From: Colias croceus
Taxonomy: Eukaryota; Arthropoda; Insecta; Lepidoptera; Pieridae
Reading direction: 5' to 3'
Length of the DNA stretch: 64,000 bases
Assembly (NCBI RefSeq): GCF_905220415.1
Contig: NC_059539.1
Coordinates: 5,518,001-5,582,000, forward strand
Under the pieces are notes generated by a model, which saw only the letters and a list, made by a program, of their open reading frames with translations, had not been told where the DNA came from and searched no databases. The translations under genes were made by a program, and so were the position numbers. Positions 21,056 to 37,216 of this stretch are shown here, in pieces. How positions within the stretch are numbered: the stretch's first letter is position 1; every line of letters begins with the position of its first letter.

Positions 21056-24000
21056 TTTCAGTTCAATAATTACATTTGTAATCATAAAATTTAATGAATC
21101 CTATTAAATCAATTAAGAGAGAGAAAAAAAAAAGTAAAAAAGCGATCACTGCAATTGTACCTCGGTGTTTTATCTCTCCCTCGTTTGAAAAATAGAGTAA
21201 AGCAATAACGGATTCGACAGTTTTCCTGCCTCGCCCCCGTACTTTACTTTTCAGTGAAAGATCACTCAAATTGTGCACGAAACAGTAACGTTTAACTTGC
21301 TTTGTGATGTTGTCGTCTTATATGAGATTTATTGGAAGCAAATAAACTTTACAGCAATTTTAATAAGAGCGCAACACATTCGTCTTTTGTTCTGAGAACC
21401 ATTTCTGATATGAATCCCTTTGTTGCAGGCTACAGGGTAAGGCGAGTGGCTGGCTCGCCGCCAGTGCGTGCATGTTTCATATTTCACTGGATCAAGGCGA
21501 CGCACAAAGGAGAAAATGCATTTCTTTAATTCCTTTCACCCATATTTAATTTCACTTTAGCCATAAATATTTGCAAATATTTTCAACAAATATTTGATCT
21601 ATTACATTTGCATAATCTTTTTTAAAGTTATATAAATAAAATTGATGTTTTTTTTTATCAATTTTCTTAATCATCAATTAAAACCTTATTAAAATGAAGT
21701 TGATTTGATTTATTTGCTTTACAATCGATAATCTAAATTCTAAATAAATATTATATGCGTATGATACGGCTTCGCTTCCATTTTAATGTGGAATATGAAG
21801 TGGCTCTATACTTTTAAAGTTTGTAGACCGATTACGGCACCCGTAATGATAACATATATCTAATTGCTTCGATCCTTCGTAGAGACCTGAAAAAACCATC
21901 ATGTAGAAGTATTTTTTTTTTAACAAAAAGTAAATTTTATTTTGAAGCTTATATTCATAATACCATTTCAGATATATGATTGTCACTGATACAATTTATT
22001 TATAACCTAACTAGCCTTTCAGCCTGCGAGTTAACACGTGTATGCTAAGGATATTCTCATGGGAATGAGATGTTTCAACGCAGTAAAAAGTAGTCTATGT
22101 CACTCACTTATATATTATACATACTCAAAAATCATAGTTTATAACAGCTCCGTTGTGACATGAAGGAAAGACATATTTTAAAACAACTTTCTCATTTATA
22201 ATATTAGGTACCTACCCAGAGTGAGTGAGGATAAAGTGTCTGTGTCTTAAAATAAAGAAATTTTTAAAATAAAAAACATTCTACGATGATAATATGTTAG
22301 CACATAAAAATATAAATTTAATATAATGGAAGTAGCTAAAACAAAGTTTGTAAGTACAACGCCGACGCTGTGGTGCTACGGCTCCATTTAATTGCACGAA
22401 ATGTTTGGCAGCGCTCGTGGCGTACCTGCCACGTGTGCCAAACATTTTAATTTTTGATTACTCTTTTAATTAATCCTGTTCCATAATGAACATGTTGTTT
22501 GACCAAAAAATATCATACATTTTACTCATATTTTCCAATTGTATTCAAACATAAAATATTATGTAAGGTAGAGCACAGTTAAAAGATTCGTATTTTCACC
22601 ATATCTACTGATTTTATATTTATTATTTTTTTATCCAATAGGCTTTTTTGTTTCAGAAAATGATTTAAAACACTTTTTAGTAATGAAATTGGTAATATAA
22701 AAATGGTTGAAAGTCAACTTAAGATAGGTATATTAATAGGTGTTTATTCGGAACGGTGGTGGTGTTACAAGTAAGTACTATCCCTTACATTCCCAAAGGA
22801 TTCACATTTCCTTATATCCTTTTCCCATCGCATCTTATCCCACTATTTCATGATAATCCACAAACTTATGTAAGCGCAATGTTGTCTCAGCTAAGTTTTG
22901 GAGATGCTTATTTGACTAAATATTTGACTAAATGGACCATTATATCTCATACAAAATGTATAAATACGTGTCTACTCATACTTACATAACAATGTTTTGT
23001 GGTTAGGGATAAATAAAAAGCTTATTCGATATTTATTAAGCAATAATAATATTTGAGCGGAGAGGAGAATTGTTCGTATCATGTACCGCAATGACTTGAG
23101 AGCGTTGTTAATCCCGTGAAGCAGACAATTGGCTCTGAGCCACTTTAGTGTTTATTTTTTTCTATTATTTTCCTTGGAAATTGAAATATAGACATAAAGT
23201 ACAAAAACTTTGAATAAAACTCGGAGAAGTTTTAATGTTTGAGGAATTATAAAACTGCGGTTAATCTGAGTGAACTGGATATTATAAAAAGCCATCATTT
23301 AGTCACTGCCAACACGCAAGATTCGCCGCAGGAGGTGTGTGCTGGATAAAAGAGTGCACTAATGAGAAAGTAATATCTTTTCACAACTGTCGTCGCACTG
23401 CAGAGCGGAATACCCGATGATGTTGCGGTTCTCCGACTAATTATAGCGACTTTGTTCAAGGAAATACCCTTTTGTTTTTGTTAGTAATTCGATTTGATTT
23501 GTTATAAGGCGGAGTAACAGAGGCCGGTTTGTAATGTTGATCTGATAGCTCGGCTCGCTATGTGTACCTACCTATACAAATTTAATTTATACTAATTGTC
23601 TTGGAAATTTAAATGTAACACTTCGTTATACTAATTTCTAGAAGTGTATTTGATTTTGCTTTTTAGATTTTTTTGATTTTAGTATATAATTATTAAATAA
23701 TATAAATTCACTGTAATAAACGTTTAATTAAAGACCCTTTAATCCTAGATTCTAAGTTTAGAGTTCCATTTGCAGCAAAATAAAGATAAACGGAAGAACT
23801 TATTATTTAATATATACTTAGTACAAACATAGCAGGATGCACATAAAAAATGTTACAATTTGTAAATAACATATTTCCACACAAAGGGTAGTTTCTATCA
23901 CATTCAAAAGAAACGCTACATTGGCGAGATACCGCGTCTCACAACTGCGACAGACAAGTTGTTTACACAATTTATTGCTCCCTCGACTAGTTTAACTTTC

Positions 24001-27000
24001 AACATTTACAATTTTAAAAAGATACATTTAACAAAATCTGAAAATACATTTCAGATTTTAGCTTTAATTTTTTTTCTTCTGTATAGTTACGAATTATCGA
24101 CACTGTAAACCAATAACTTTGAAACATTATAAAACCATTGAGATACTTAAGGAGATACTATGTACTACGTAATAATATCTCAATGAATAAAACAAGAATA
24201 ATATAATACGAACACAAAGAATCGAAAACAGGTAGAGATGTCATTTAATTTTGTAACTTTGATATTGCTGATAATTAAAAACGGAGTGAAAGAACGTCAC
24301 CACTTTGTATGCAAGGTTTACATTCTAATAAATTACAAATATAAATGAAAATAACATAAACTTACAGAATATGTAGACCGTCCAACACCGATATTACTCG
24401 ATACTATTAAAGTCTCATAGGTATACTTATATGATAATAATATATCTATATTCTATTGAATTGATAGAAGGCCCAATAAATTTAATGCTTTTGTTTGTGC
24501 ATGTTTTTCCATTTAGAAAGAGCTGTATGTAAAATCTGAACGAGCTATGTTCTTATTGGTTTTATACGAGCGAGTCTCGCGGGTGCCGAATATAATTTCC
24601 ATTGATAATGAAAGCGACAAGCCGCGGCTCTACCTACAACTTCGTGAATTATTCCTAACCTGAATATAGTTTACGAAAAATAAAGGGGCTGCATTAACAT
24701 AATATTTACATGACACTTAATACATTATTTTCTGTTATTATCATAACTTGTTAGGCCGAGAATGTATCATAAAAAGTAATCTCCGTAGATTGCTACGTTG
24801 TAAGAATTAATTTGTATTTATGAGTGTGCAACCGAATAGCATGGCTATCGGTTAGCACTCCTTTTACAATAACGATGTCTAGCGTATCCCGCGTACAGAA
24901 ATATCAAATAATAAACAAAGTTTGTAAGAGTGTGATGATATTTGCGGAGGGGGATGCTTGTTTGTCAATTATTTGCGAACTTGGAGTGATCGGTTATAAA
25001 TTGGTTATTTTCATTTTATAGGATATCTCACTGCTATTGCGACGTATTATAAAAAATTAAATACGCAAAGCTTTGTATTCCATATAGAACTTAGGGTTAC
25101 ATAATGCTTCTCAAATTTCGAAATAAATGTCTCTTTATAATTCTCAGTATCATTCAAGGTACCAGCTATATGATACAACTGAACTAAGCTTAAAATACTT
25201 TTCTATTTTAAAATTCTACATCAACAACCAACTTAATTTACTATCTGCTTGTAACTCCTGTTTCATTTGGAATTCTATCATCTGTTGATGCTTTAACAAT
25301 AAAGCAAATTGTACGTACAACGCTAAATTTCCAATGTCTTTTGTAGTTATATACCAGATATAGTCGGAATTTTATCTTAATTCATAATGACGGCAAAGAA
25401 TCATAAAAAGGTTAAGGAAAGCAATTTGTATGTTTTGTGCAAAAGCATTATTGTGAGAGTAAGTTGCAATTAAAGTAAGTTAAAATGTGTTATGAAATTT
25501 TATATATTTTTAATGATAGGAAATTCAGTATTAGGTAAGTTTGACCTGTATTTCTGTTTTCAGTAACGCGCATGCACCTCTATTCTTTCTCATTAGTAGA
25601 AGGGTTCTTGCTTTGTACACAAATTTTAGAGTGTTATTTTAATATTTATTCAAATCTACCTTAACATTTTAGGTTTACCTTTGAATTAAATAGGCTTATG
25701 CTCAAGCGATTGATTTATGATTTATTTTTTACATCAAAATGATTAAGAAAATAATTTAAATGAGAGAAAGAAAATAATTAAGAAAACAAAATTTGTTATA
25801 CAATATATTATGTTGTATTTAAAACAGATAATAATTAAATTGGTACTAATTTTTGTACTCGTTTAAATAACATTTCATACTTTGAATATGTATTACTATT
25901 AAACTTTATGTTGTATACAATTTTTGGAATATAAAATGTAATTAGTAAAGTCTAAGCTCGTTAAATGTTATAACGATATGAGAATGAAAAGACAAAGACA
26001 ACTTTCAAAAGTAACTAGATCTGTTTGTTTAGGATCGAGCTTAAAACGACTCCAAGTTTTGGTATTTTGAGCCGCAGCCATAATCGTTAAAATACTTTTT
26101 AAGTACGTACATTAAGGAATATGTTAGATATATTCAGATTCGACTCTTCTATAATAGTTTAATACGATTTGAAAGAAGTATATTATCTGTACATTGAGAT
26201 ATACATATAGAGACGACACGTCGCCTACATCACTTATGTTCCGCTCAACATACGCCATATGGCGTAACTGCACGCTCATTTTTTATTTGTTTTGTTACGA
26301 TATTGCACAAATAATACAAATAATACGGAAAAGTGCAAAGGAATAACTTTCATCGGTAAGTACCTAACTAGATAATAATTTTTAAAACTTAGTTAGAGCA
26401 AAAAAATGGCGCACAGATTTTGTTCGTGGTGTCTCCTCCATACGTAGTATTATTATCTCAATGTTATCTGTATAATTTATTCATACATCAAAACATCGTT
26501 GTCGGATTTGAATTTTCATAGCAATAATGCAAGAGAGTATCTATTAATAAACTACATTGTTATTTACCAGAATAAAGCAAAATCTATACAAAAGAAATGC
26601 ATTTGTAAAAGCAACGATAGCACCTAAATAGAGGTTAGTCTGATAGGCTTGCTAGCTTTAACATTAATGTGGTCTGTGGCAAGTCAGATTGTAGACGGAA
26701 TGGTCGATAACTGTAGCATGTAGGTAATTCTAGTTGAAGTGAAAATGACCATTGGATTTACAATACATATACAGGATGCAATTTTCATGAAATACTCGAG
26801 ACTTTTTTTATTCAGCATTCCTTTATGTAAGATCACAGTAAGATGTACGTATATTTTTTTTTTATTTACGATATTTTCATATCTACGCAGCTTGCCGAGT
26901 TATTCTGCCTCCAGCGTAAACATAATTAAATTTTAAAACAAACATTCACTCAAAAAGGTTAAAGGTCGGTAGAAGGGCATTTATTTTTGCGTTTTAAAGA

Positions 27001-30000
27001 ACGATTTATTTATATTTAAGGCAAACGCAAAGCGACAAAGTTGTTTTTACATCTTGAGTTAAAAATATTCAACCCGATGCAAATTTGTTTTGGGTAGGCG
27101 TATGTGCAAAGCCAGAGAAAGACTTCTTATTTGTCTCAATTTTTATTTACAACTCCATTAAAATAAAAATAAACCATTTACCTATTATAAAACACGGGAG
27201 AGACGTGTAGGTTTTATATGCAGGGTGTTAAACTGATGGAGAGATTCAAAGCCTGCGATATTCTTTTTATGTAGTGGAAAGATATTGGAATCGATGTCTT
27301 GTCTGTGCGCTTCGCTGTGGCTGATTCGAACTTTTATATCTTTCGATATAACCGTAGGGGAACTAAAGGAAATTTGTTTTTAGAATATATTTCGTTGCCC
27401 GAGATTGTTTACTGTTATGGTTTATTTCAAAAATAAATGTAATATTTAAATAAATGTTATTTTTACATTTGAATCTTTTCATTTTATAATTATTGAGGAT
27501 GAAACACCAGCACAGATTAGGTACTAAAGGGTTACTAGTAACTATAGTACCTTCATAAATATTGAAAACTAGTAACTAACAATTATCATTAGTGACATTA
27601 GTATTATAAAATGTCCTTTATTCATACATAAATTTATGAAGTAGGTAGTAATTGCATTTCTAGAAAATTAAATTGGGAATCCACAGCCAACAACATGCTC
27701 CAATTTTCAAATTCTATTCCAAGAGTATATTTGTGGGTGAAGTGATCGATCCTATTATGCGGTCTTGTGACATGAATTTCATTTTGAATTTTCACCTATA
27801 ATCATTGTACATTATAAATACAGTTTAGTAAACCTTCTTTCGTACTGTGAAGCTTTTTAAAATTTAATTGGCAGATAGTGTCTTGTCTCTTTTCTTAGAA
27901 AGTACCTACCGGTGATAGTTATTTGCTAAACGGTAATTTACTGTACTATTTGACTCGGAGAACAATATCATCTAGGGGCGAGGCCTGGCTGCGTGTCTTC
28001 TTTTACGGCACACATAAAAGTTTATAGGTTCTTACTCTGGGTTTATTATGTGTTAAATATATTTATCGCAGCACAGCTATATGAATCGATTAAGTAATTA
28101 ACTAATACAAGAAATAAAACTTAAAAAATACATATGATTGTTTGATTACCTTGTAGAGTTAAAGTTGACATTTCACTAAATAACAACATCACTGAAGTAA
28201 GTAATTAAAAGAGTAAACATAAATCTAAGTGAAAGAGTCGAGCCATGCAGCCTTGACCAGCGGTAACTTTGTCATGGAACGAGCCAACTACCAAGCTATC
28301 CGCTAAGCGTTTACTTGACTCTATACAAATTTTCCTCAATACAAATTGAATGTTTTTTTATTAAAATAGCAAATCTTATCTATGGGGTTTCAATATATAC
28401 GACATATTACCTATTTAATATTTTTTAAGCTACCAACAAAAATGACTGAAAAGACAACATTTAAGTGCTACAATAAAATAGACGACCTATAACAAATTTT
28501 ATGAACACAAATCTAGTTTCTATGGGAGTTAGTCGCTTAAGCGGAGAATGGATTTACGTGAATAAGGAATGACACATGAAAAGTGGCACGAAGCTTGGAT
28601 GTATTGAAAGGATAAATTTAATAGTGTAGATATTTTTGTGAATCTATATCAATATAGTGTAAAGCTTTGTTATGATAGTTGATAGATAACTTAGTAAAAT
28701 AGATACATCCTATGTATTGTTCATTTATCCAGCAGTATTCGATCAATTGTTGTTATTTTGGCACCATCGAGATGACTATCAACGTAATTGTTTTTATAAA
28801 TCCCAAAACGATCATGTGTTTCATTTATATAAAATTTTGTAGACTAAAATTACTTCGTTTATTATTAGAAAGAAATATTTAATCTTAAAATCTTTTTATC
28901 TCTATTTATTATGTATACAGGTACGTTCACACAAAATATCACGTAGGCCGGATACAAATGTCACTATGAAGGAAACGGACATGAAACGGAGTGTTTGACG
29001 GTGGACATCCTTATATTTATTCTCCGCACGTATTTATACACATATATGAGACATTACAAGTTGCCCACAAATGACACGCGTTAACGAAATAACCTTTTTT
29101 GCCCGACTGTGAACAAGCACTGAAAGGGAGAACGTATTTATATTCCATGGAGGTTTTCACTCGTAACTCGTAACACCTATTGAGCCTGAAATAATCAATA
29201 CTAATAAAGCTGTTAAAGTTATTTATAGTTAGATCGTTTATTAGGGGCGATAGATAGGCAGGTAATTACAATCGCATAAGCTAAATCTCTGCACAATTTG
29301 GATGCTGCTCTCGCTGGATCTGTTTAAAACACGTCCAGAATTTATCAGCAATAAATGGTTGTTCGATATTACATGTTTGCATAGGTAATTATTAGCGACA
29401 GAAAAAGTAAAAAGATTAAGATAAAGATTAGCGCTGCATGAAAAAAGGCACCATTATCATATTCCTTATGAAACATTTTTGTAAACACAAATACATATTT
29501 TTAATAATCTTTAATTTAGAGTGACGCCAAAAAGTTAAAACAGAAATAGAAATAATGTTGAGTTTTCGCTGTCGCAAATAAATCACAAAAGCAGCATGTC
29601 AGTATGACATTCAATTAATAAACGGAACTTTGGGAGAACTTCGAACGTACCTACTTCTAACACGATTTTCATGTAATCATAAGCTTGTTTAATCATTGTA
29701 CCTGCTTGTAAAGCAATTTAAATCTGTTCCCAAACAAACATATTCAAATAGGTGAGCCGTACACCTACATGTTTGATTTATGTAGTTCTGTAGTTAATGA
29801 TTTAAGTTCCCTATGCTCGTATATAATTAATTAATTTTGATATACAAGCAAACCCTTTTCAAAAATTATAAGAAGTAGGTTTATTCGTATAAACCCACCA
29901 TCAATTAGAGGTGTAAACATAATCTTTAAAAAAGGTTAAATCCCGTACACGTAATATATGCATAGTTCTTAAAGTAGATAATGAATTTGTAACACAGTTT

Positions 30001-33000
30001 GAAAAACACATAGAAAAAACGTTGTGATTGTTGTATGTAAATACAAAAGGCTGTTTAATGAAACTAGAGTTAATTAGATATCATGAAGTCTACGTCATTT
30101 AACCCAGTAGGTATAGATGCTAAAAAATATTTTTTAGGCTAAAAAAATAGCTGATGTATTATTGAAATAATTGTAAAAAAACCAAGCCTCAATGTTAATG
30201 AGATAAAGTTATCTAACAATTTAGGTCAAAATTACAGAAAAAAAAACTTTCGAAATAAATTTAATTTATGGTGACTTTTACTTGGCAAGTTATTCAATTT
30301 ATGTGGAGGTTGAAAGAAAGACCCTGATTAAACAGAGTAGAATCGAATCGGTCTCGAATTTACATATTAGCAAATAGGTACTGGAAAATACCATTAATTC
30401 TTCTCAATTATTACGGAAAAAACATCTGATTCATAATTTGATTCGCAATTAAGATGCCATTTACGTATTTAACGGTTATGAGAGCAATTCACTGACTTTG
30501 AAGAACGTAAGTCCGTAATGAAATGAAATGATCCGGAAAGCAGGATATTTATCTGTAGACAAGTAGTTATTGAACTTTTCCATTTGCGATACGGTTACTG
30601 CAGTACTTTATGACAATAATGATCGTTTATATATTAATTCCTCAGCACTTTTAACATATAACACATACATATAGAGTCATTTGTATGTAAATACCTCACA
30701 TATTTTAATCATAGAGAAATAGAAGAGTCGCCATAACATTATCTTTGTTGGCTTTCATTTAATTTAGATAATAATCTATTGCTATATTCACAAAAATTGT
30801 ATAAAGTTTTTAAATAGCACTCGTATAATTTTTTTGTAATATATTTTTAGTATTACAATGTACCTTATTCCTTTGTTTCATCTTTTATTATGTACGGTAC
30901 ATGGAATTAATATTCAACACAATTTTTTGGCACAAACCTGGTTATAAATTACAATAGGGAATAATGTTTATTTCACATGGTAATAATGCTGTAGGTATAG
31001 CCTACGGTGCTGGCATGTTTTCAACTTAGGTCGTGGATGTATTGCATCGTATATTTACACGAACCTGCATTGAATAATAATTTAAAAGAATGGACTAAGG
31101 CACAACAGGTAGCTCGTATTAATCAATGTGTGTGTTAAGTGTATTATTTGAGAATTAGATAGTCTGTACTTACAATAACTAACATAAATAATTGTGAGTG
31201 CTTCGTATCGTTTTATGTATCTACGTATATTTTTATTTGATTCCAATGTAGATAATACAGTAAAAAATGTAAAACAGCGATATTCACAATTGTCCATTAA
31301 AAAAGAAAATGATTTGTTTATTTAGGAATAGCCTCTTGATTTAATTAAGCGTAGCAGTGATGAAATTTATGTCGTAATCAGAGATATCATCTCGTTTCAC
31401 ATTAATTGGACGATGCTTGGAAAGGTTTAACGATAACTTGTTAAGAGAGTGTTAAAAAATAAGTGTTAATTAAGGAGTCGGAAATGTTTCAAGCGTAATT
31501 TGATTTCATTTATGAATCACGAATTTCACGTTTGAAAAATCTTTTTTTTTCTATTTTCTGTAAAGTCAAGTTTATATTTAAGCAATTAATCCTTTCACAA
31601 AATAAATAAATTTTTATATATAAGGTTAGCCATTTTAATCTCAAAATCATTTTTGTCAGTCCAATCATAATACGTATATACCGTATACGCATACGTATTG
31701 CGTAGAGCTGTTTAATAATATGGAGTTAAGGGTAAATAATGTGTGTACATTAAGATAGTGATATTTAATTAAGACCTTCAATTAATTAGGGAGAGCTTTA
31801 TTGCGTTAGCAAAAGTTTTAAATACTTGTTGGCCATTGGAGGTTAGTGGAGCGTAGCTGTTTAGTGTGCAAGGGGCGAGCGGTGAGCGGCCATGTTGTGA
31901 AGTACTTTTCCTCCTTTGATCTTAATGCCTGAGGTGTTTGCATTGCTATTAACAAATGAATTGAAATAGAATTTAATTACAAAGAAGTTAAAGAATAAGT
32001 AAAAATACTGAGCATATGTGAACCAGTAAACATCAAAATCGAATACAATCATGAACTATAAATGTTTTCTTATATAAGCGTAGAACCAACTCGTAAAATA
32101 TTAACTGGCATTTTCAATGGAGCTCACATAATAAAAGAGTAGGTTACCTGATCTCATTTGTGTCGTAGAAATTCGCGATCGTAAAAGAAAATGTTCCACC
32201 TAAATGACGTTACCATGTGAGCTTCAAAATTTTATGATTCTATAGGTTAATTAATTAATTATATAATTAATTAATTAATTAATATATTAAATATTATTAT
32301 GCGTTTTAATTGATATGTTCATTTTACTTTAAAATCAATAATTATTTTATAATAATATGGTCTGAATCGATAGTCTGCCGTTATGTGATAAAACTTATAC
32401 TGACAATTACAGAGGAAATTACTCTGGCTGTTGTTTCCGTTTTTGTTTTATTTTGAATGCAAAAGTTATACAATCTGAAGCCAAGCATGATCCCGTAGTT
32501 GGTATGTTATGAGTGAGTTTGAAAATCAATAAAACATATTCTTATAATACTAACCTTTTCCTTTTCTACAACTAACCCAAACATAGCATAGAAAGCCAAG
32601 CTAATTGCCGTGTATGATTATCTGTATCACCTACCATTCATTGTTATATGCCACCAATCACAATGGGATCACAAACAACACGCAACGAAATTCCAATGAT
32701 CTTTCTAAATATTTTTTAAGTTACTTTCAGCCATTGAGATATACATTATTGCATGAAATTTTTCGCGATATAAATAAAATAGATATTATGGTAGGTATGT
32801 TGTGTTGATAAATATTGAACATCTAATGTTTGAATTACGTTCCCGAAAGTATGTGAAATATTTTACTTTGCAATCATTTAAGTAGGTCAAAGAAATATTT
32901 TATATCCCTCATTCAATGGATGAGTCTTCTAAAAACTTTTTTGCTATGATCCGAAAAACTTAATACGAAAACCTATCACAAAATATTGGGAACTTAATAA

Positions 33001-36000
33001 GAATTCAGAAGCCATTATAATAATACGCGATAAAAGCGCTGGCAAAGCGATGAGTGCGAATCCAAGTTCATTAATATTCATGGACAAATTATTATTCTTC
33101 TTATTGTTTTTTATCAAATGAATCGCAATACAGAATAAAACAAATTCTAATGTAATAAAAAGCAATTAGCGCGGGTGTATAAACTGATTGCAAGTTGGGC
33201 TTTAAAGTGAGGGAAACTGGTGAAGAAGATAATTATTATTTATTGTTTAAGCAGTAACAAAACTCTGTCCGACTGGTTTGTTCTTGGAGCTTGTTCTTTA
33301 TGCGTTCATGGATAAGATGGTTTAAACAAAAGGAAAGTTTAACAATTGTAGGGGCGATGATATCTTGAGACTGAAGTTAATTGTTCAAGAAACTTCTGCA
33401 TTATTTTATTGCCGCCTATTGACAAAATAGGCAATTTACAATGAAGATATTACAACAGCCAACATCTAAGGAATGACGCAGCTTATATTTTTGTATTTAA
33501 GAATCTAACAATATAAATTGGAAAGACATTTCACTTTGCCAACGAATGTTTTCAGAGAAATACCACGAGAGTAAGGTCGCTCGGTATGTTGTGTTCTCTT
33601 TGTGTGATACTCGTTTACATTTTTACACATATTGCTTACAAACATCGCTTGAAAATAAACATTCTCTTGCTCATGACGCGTTGATAATTTTGAATTGTTT
33701 CATATAACAACAACCTTTATTTGCGAAGTCAGGTGGTAAGTGTTGTTTGTAAATTTATGGTTTTAATTTGCTTCAAATGTCATCATAAAGTTATAAAATA
33801 GAATTATTAAAATATGATTCCTCACAGTCCCTGCAGGGTGAACATAAAAGATGGACTGATGATGATGATGATGTGATTTCGATGATTGATCAAAAATAAG
33901 TTACATCTTTCATACTATGGCAATTATGATAAATATTTCATTAAAATTTTGAAATTATACGTAAAATAACAGTATTTGGATTAACAAGTTTCCGTACGAA
34001 ATTAACGTAGCAACTAAATTGGAATTTAAGTTGTGTAAATTGCTGTTTTCATATTTGTGTGAGAATACGTATGTACATGAAATTTAGAAGATTAGCGAAG
34101 GCTTCATGTAACATTTTGAAATAAATTGAAGTTTTTAATATGCCGCATGTTACATAGTACGAGAAACAACATTAACAACAAGAACAACGATAAAGTCGAG
34201 AATTCGTGTAGCACAGACTATATTAAGGCGACGTGACAAGAAATGAGTCGTTGAATGTGTACATTTAAATTTCAGCTTCATTAGCAAAGACAGGGTTAAC
34301 AGGTGATACTCATTGTAGCAGGTGATTGTGGGCGGGATCGCGGCGGAGAGGGGAGAGGAGGGGAGGGGAGGGCCGAGTGAGTATGAGTGTTTGCCGCGTA
34401 AACAGTACTCTGCTCTACTCCAGGACGCGGCAAATATCACTCAAGTAGTCCTCACCTGTGATGCCGTGGACCGGGCTTTTGTTCGCAATATACGTATATT
34501 TGTATGACACCTACTCAGATCCCTCCTTTGGATTTATTCGAGGTTAATTTAAAATTTAAAAATCACCTTCATGCGTGCAGGTTACTTTCAAACTTTTTCA
34601 AAACCCATTGAAAATTCGATACTATTCTCGCCATCAATAATACTTTGGCGAATAGGTTTTCCGGATGATTGTTCACGTTTAATTTATTAGAAGCTTCTGT
34701 AACTAAGCGGTTGTAATATATCATGCACGATAATAAACCCAGAAGCCAGATAGTTATATAGTATTCAGCAGGGAAATAGCCTCATAAACAATTGGATTCT
34801 ATAATAAAATCATCGATGCATATTCTGGAGCGTGCGTCGAGCGCTAATATTGGATGCTTATTGATTTGACGTAGCCTAATTCGTCTTTTGTTACTCATTA
34901 AGCCGTACTCCTATAGAATACTTTTATAAAGTGTCTCTATTCGAAATTATTCAGGCATTTAGGATCGGTTTTTGTGAGTTTTTGTTACTTTTACATCCGT
35001 TACTGAAGTGTTTGCTCAGCCATATTTCTAAAATGTGCTATGAATTGTTTTTTGTAGCAACCTACCGCATCCATTATTGAAATTGGCCTGTGTTTGTTTC
35101 AAAATATGCGCATAAATATGATAGCGTAGCAAGGTATTAGCGATTGTGTAAAGCTCTACGAAGCTTTCGGTACGTCGGTATATACCTACGCGCTACGCTA
35201 CGCCGCGCTACGGATAGCGAACATTTTGTTTGCTGTAAGGTTAAAGCTCTTCATGTATTTCCTGAACCGTTATAACTAGTATCATAACGTGCAACTAAAA
35301 TGAGTCCGCTTTAAGGTAACTTATAAGTCCTCGTTATTCCGCATTTGTTGGGTATCACAATGGATAGTTTATAAACTTTATTTTGTATTTTGAATACATT
35401 TATGAAACAAACAATAAAAATATTTTATTACCGATTTACCGACTAAATTAGGAATATTGTGTTATATTTAATAATTAGCTAGATGGTTTGTTTTGACAGG
35501 TTTATTGATAAAAAAAAATTTTGAGAGATATTTCTAATAGTATAAATAAATATTATAGTATGAATAAAAATTAATTTTACGCCAAGCATTATTTGTAAAG
35601 GGAATATAAGTTTAATTTATGCTTTTACAATATGTTCGATTCCATATAATACACAAAATTATTTTGCCGAAGAATGGAATAAGAAGCAGTAAAAGAGAAA
35701 CCAATAAAAGTTTTTTATTGCTCATCGACCGAAACACCTGCTGTGTAATGAGTTTTTAGTTATTTTCGGTCCGCCATTGATATCTGTAATCGGATGGAAA
35801 AATTTAAGGTTCGCTGTGGTATTAAAATGGAGACGTCCTCACGTTTCGGCCCTGCGCGACGGTTATTATTGAAATCGAGAACTTTTTGGGTTTTATTGAG
35901 AATTTAAATGAAGAGCTTGATACTCGGAAAGTGCCTTAATATCATAAATATTAATTATATTTTTTTTATACCGGTTGAGGTTCTCTAGGATAATGGTTCA

Positions 36001-37216
36001 TTTCGCCTTTTCAAGTGTTAAATTTAGTTTAATATATAACTTTTAATTCACCAACACCAAACGATATTATAAAGTAATTAGTACCGAGGTTCGAAGCAAA
36101 AAAAAGCAGTTGAATCGACCTAATAAAATATTTCTTTGTTCCGATTAGGATTGAGGATCGTATTATTTTTATAATAACATGCCATATCTATTGGATTGTG
36201 TTATTTGCATAATAAAGAATCTCGGTATATTTCTAATAAAATAACATTAAATTAAAATTTTAACCCTTATTATGTTTATTCATCAACAATAGGCAAATTC
36301 TATGGAGTTCTGTCCAGGTGAACCTATTATGTATTCATTCATTATTTATTGTATTACATAAACCAGACGAAAACAACAAATAAACGGCATATTTTATAAT
36401 AAATTCAATGTATTACGATTCGTATTTAAGAAAATTTTATGCATTCAAGAGCAAAATTCTTTAGCAGTTCCGCCAGATGTTACAAGGGTTCGTGTATTTT
36501 TGAACTCGTTTACTTTTGCCAGGTTTCAAGTCGCCGCTCGTGTGTGACGTTTGAATTTCAAGATATTATTTTCACCTTTCGTATAACATTTAATCATAAT
36601 TTGTATTCCATCTTAACATGGTAAAGGGTAGTATGAATAAAAATTAAGTATGATATATTTTGTTCGGGTTGGGATCATTATACGTCAATTTGAGAACAAA
36701 TGATTTCCCTCGACACATTTGTAATTATTTAAATGTGAACGTGTGTAATGAAATGATAATGTTAATTAATATATTTTATGGTGCAATTAACGTCATTAAT
36801 GATAATTATATTTCTTCTATAATATTATGTATAATGTCAGATTCCTGGTGAAGTGAATTAATACAGTAATCTAGGCAATCTAAATATTTATAGAGCGGAG
36901 AGCAATTATAATAAATGAATTTTGATGAATAATTTATCCAAAGGCCGAGCAAAACAATGGATTAAAATTTTTATTCACAAATGTTTTACTAAGCCTTCCT
37001 TTAAACGAGCATTTATATATGCTAGTCTTAGTAACTAAAGTTGTAATAGTTTAAAAGATGGTTTCAGAGGATTATAAATAATACACATTACACGCTGATT
37101 TAATGTTCAGGCACGTTTTTAGACGAAAAAAGCTACAGAAAAATAGAAAATTAATGTACTAAGCTTAGAGTGAGTTTTAAAATTTCCGTTATTGGGTGTA
37201 TAATATATTATAATCA
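21056..37216. other. 16-kb AT-rich stretch without recognisable genes
   Basis: No open frame resembles a known protein and none shows a convincing exon structure. Features noted: a hairpin at 22399-22447 (separate entry), an AATT-repeat palindrome at 32246-32283, a GAT microsatellite at 33861-33875, a purine-only GGGGAGAGG-type tract at 34343-34372 and GCTACG-type short repeats at 35189-35213. It could be intergenic DNA or a large intron. Confidence 0.45.
22399..22447. repeat. Two-tier stem-loop
   Basis: The outer stem AAATGTTTGGCA pairs perfectly with TGCCAAACATTT (12 bp). The inner stem CGTGGC pairs with GCCACG around a 6-nt loop. The unpaired bases between the stems are GCGCT and TG. Confidence 0.65.

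Noticed and set aside
32246..32283. Replication origin or regulatory palindrome
   Set aside because: It is a simple AATT repeat, palindromic by nature.
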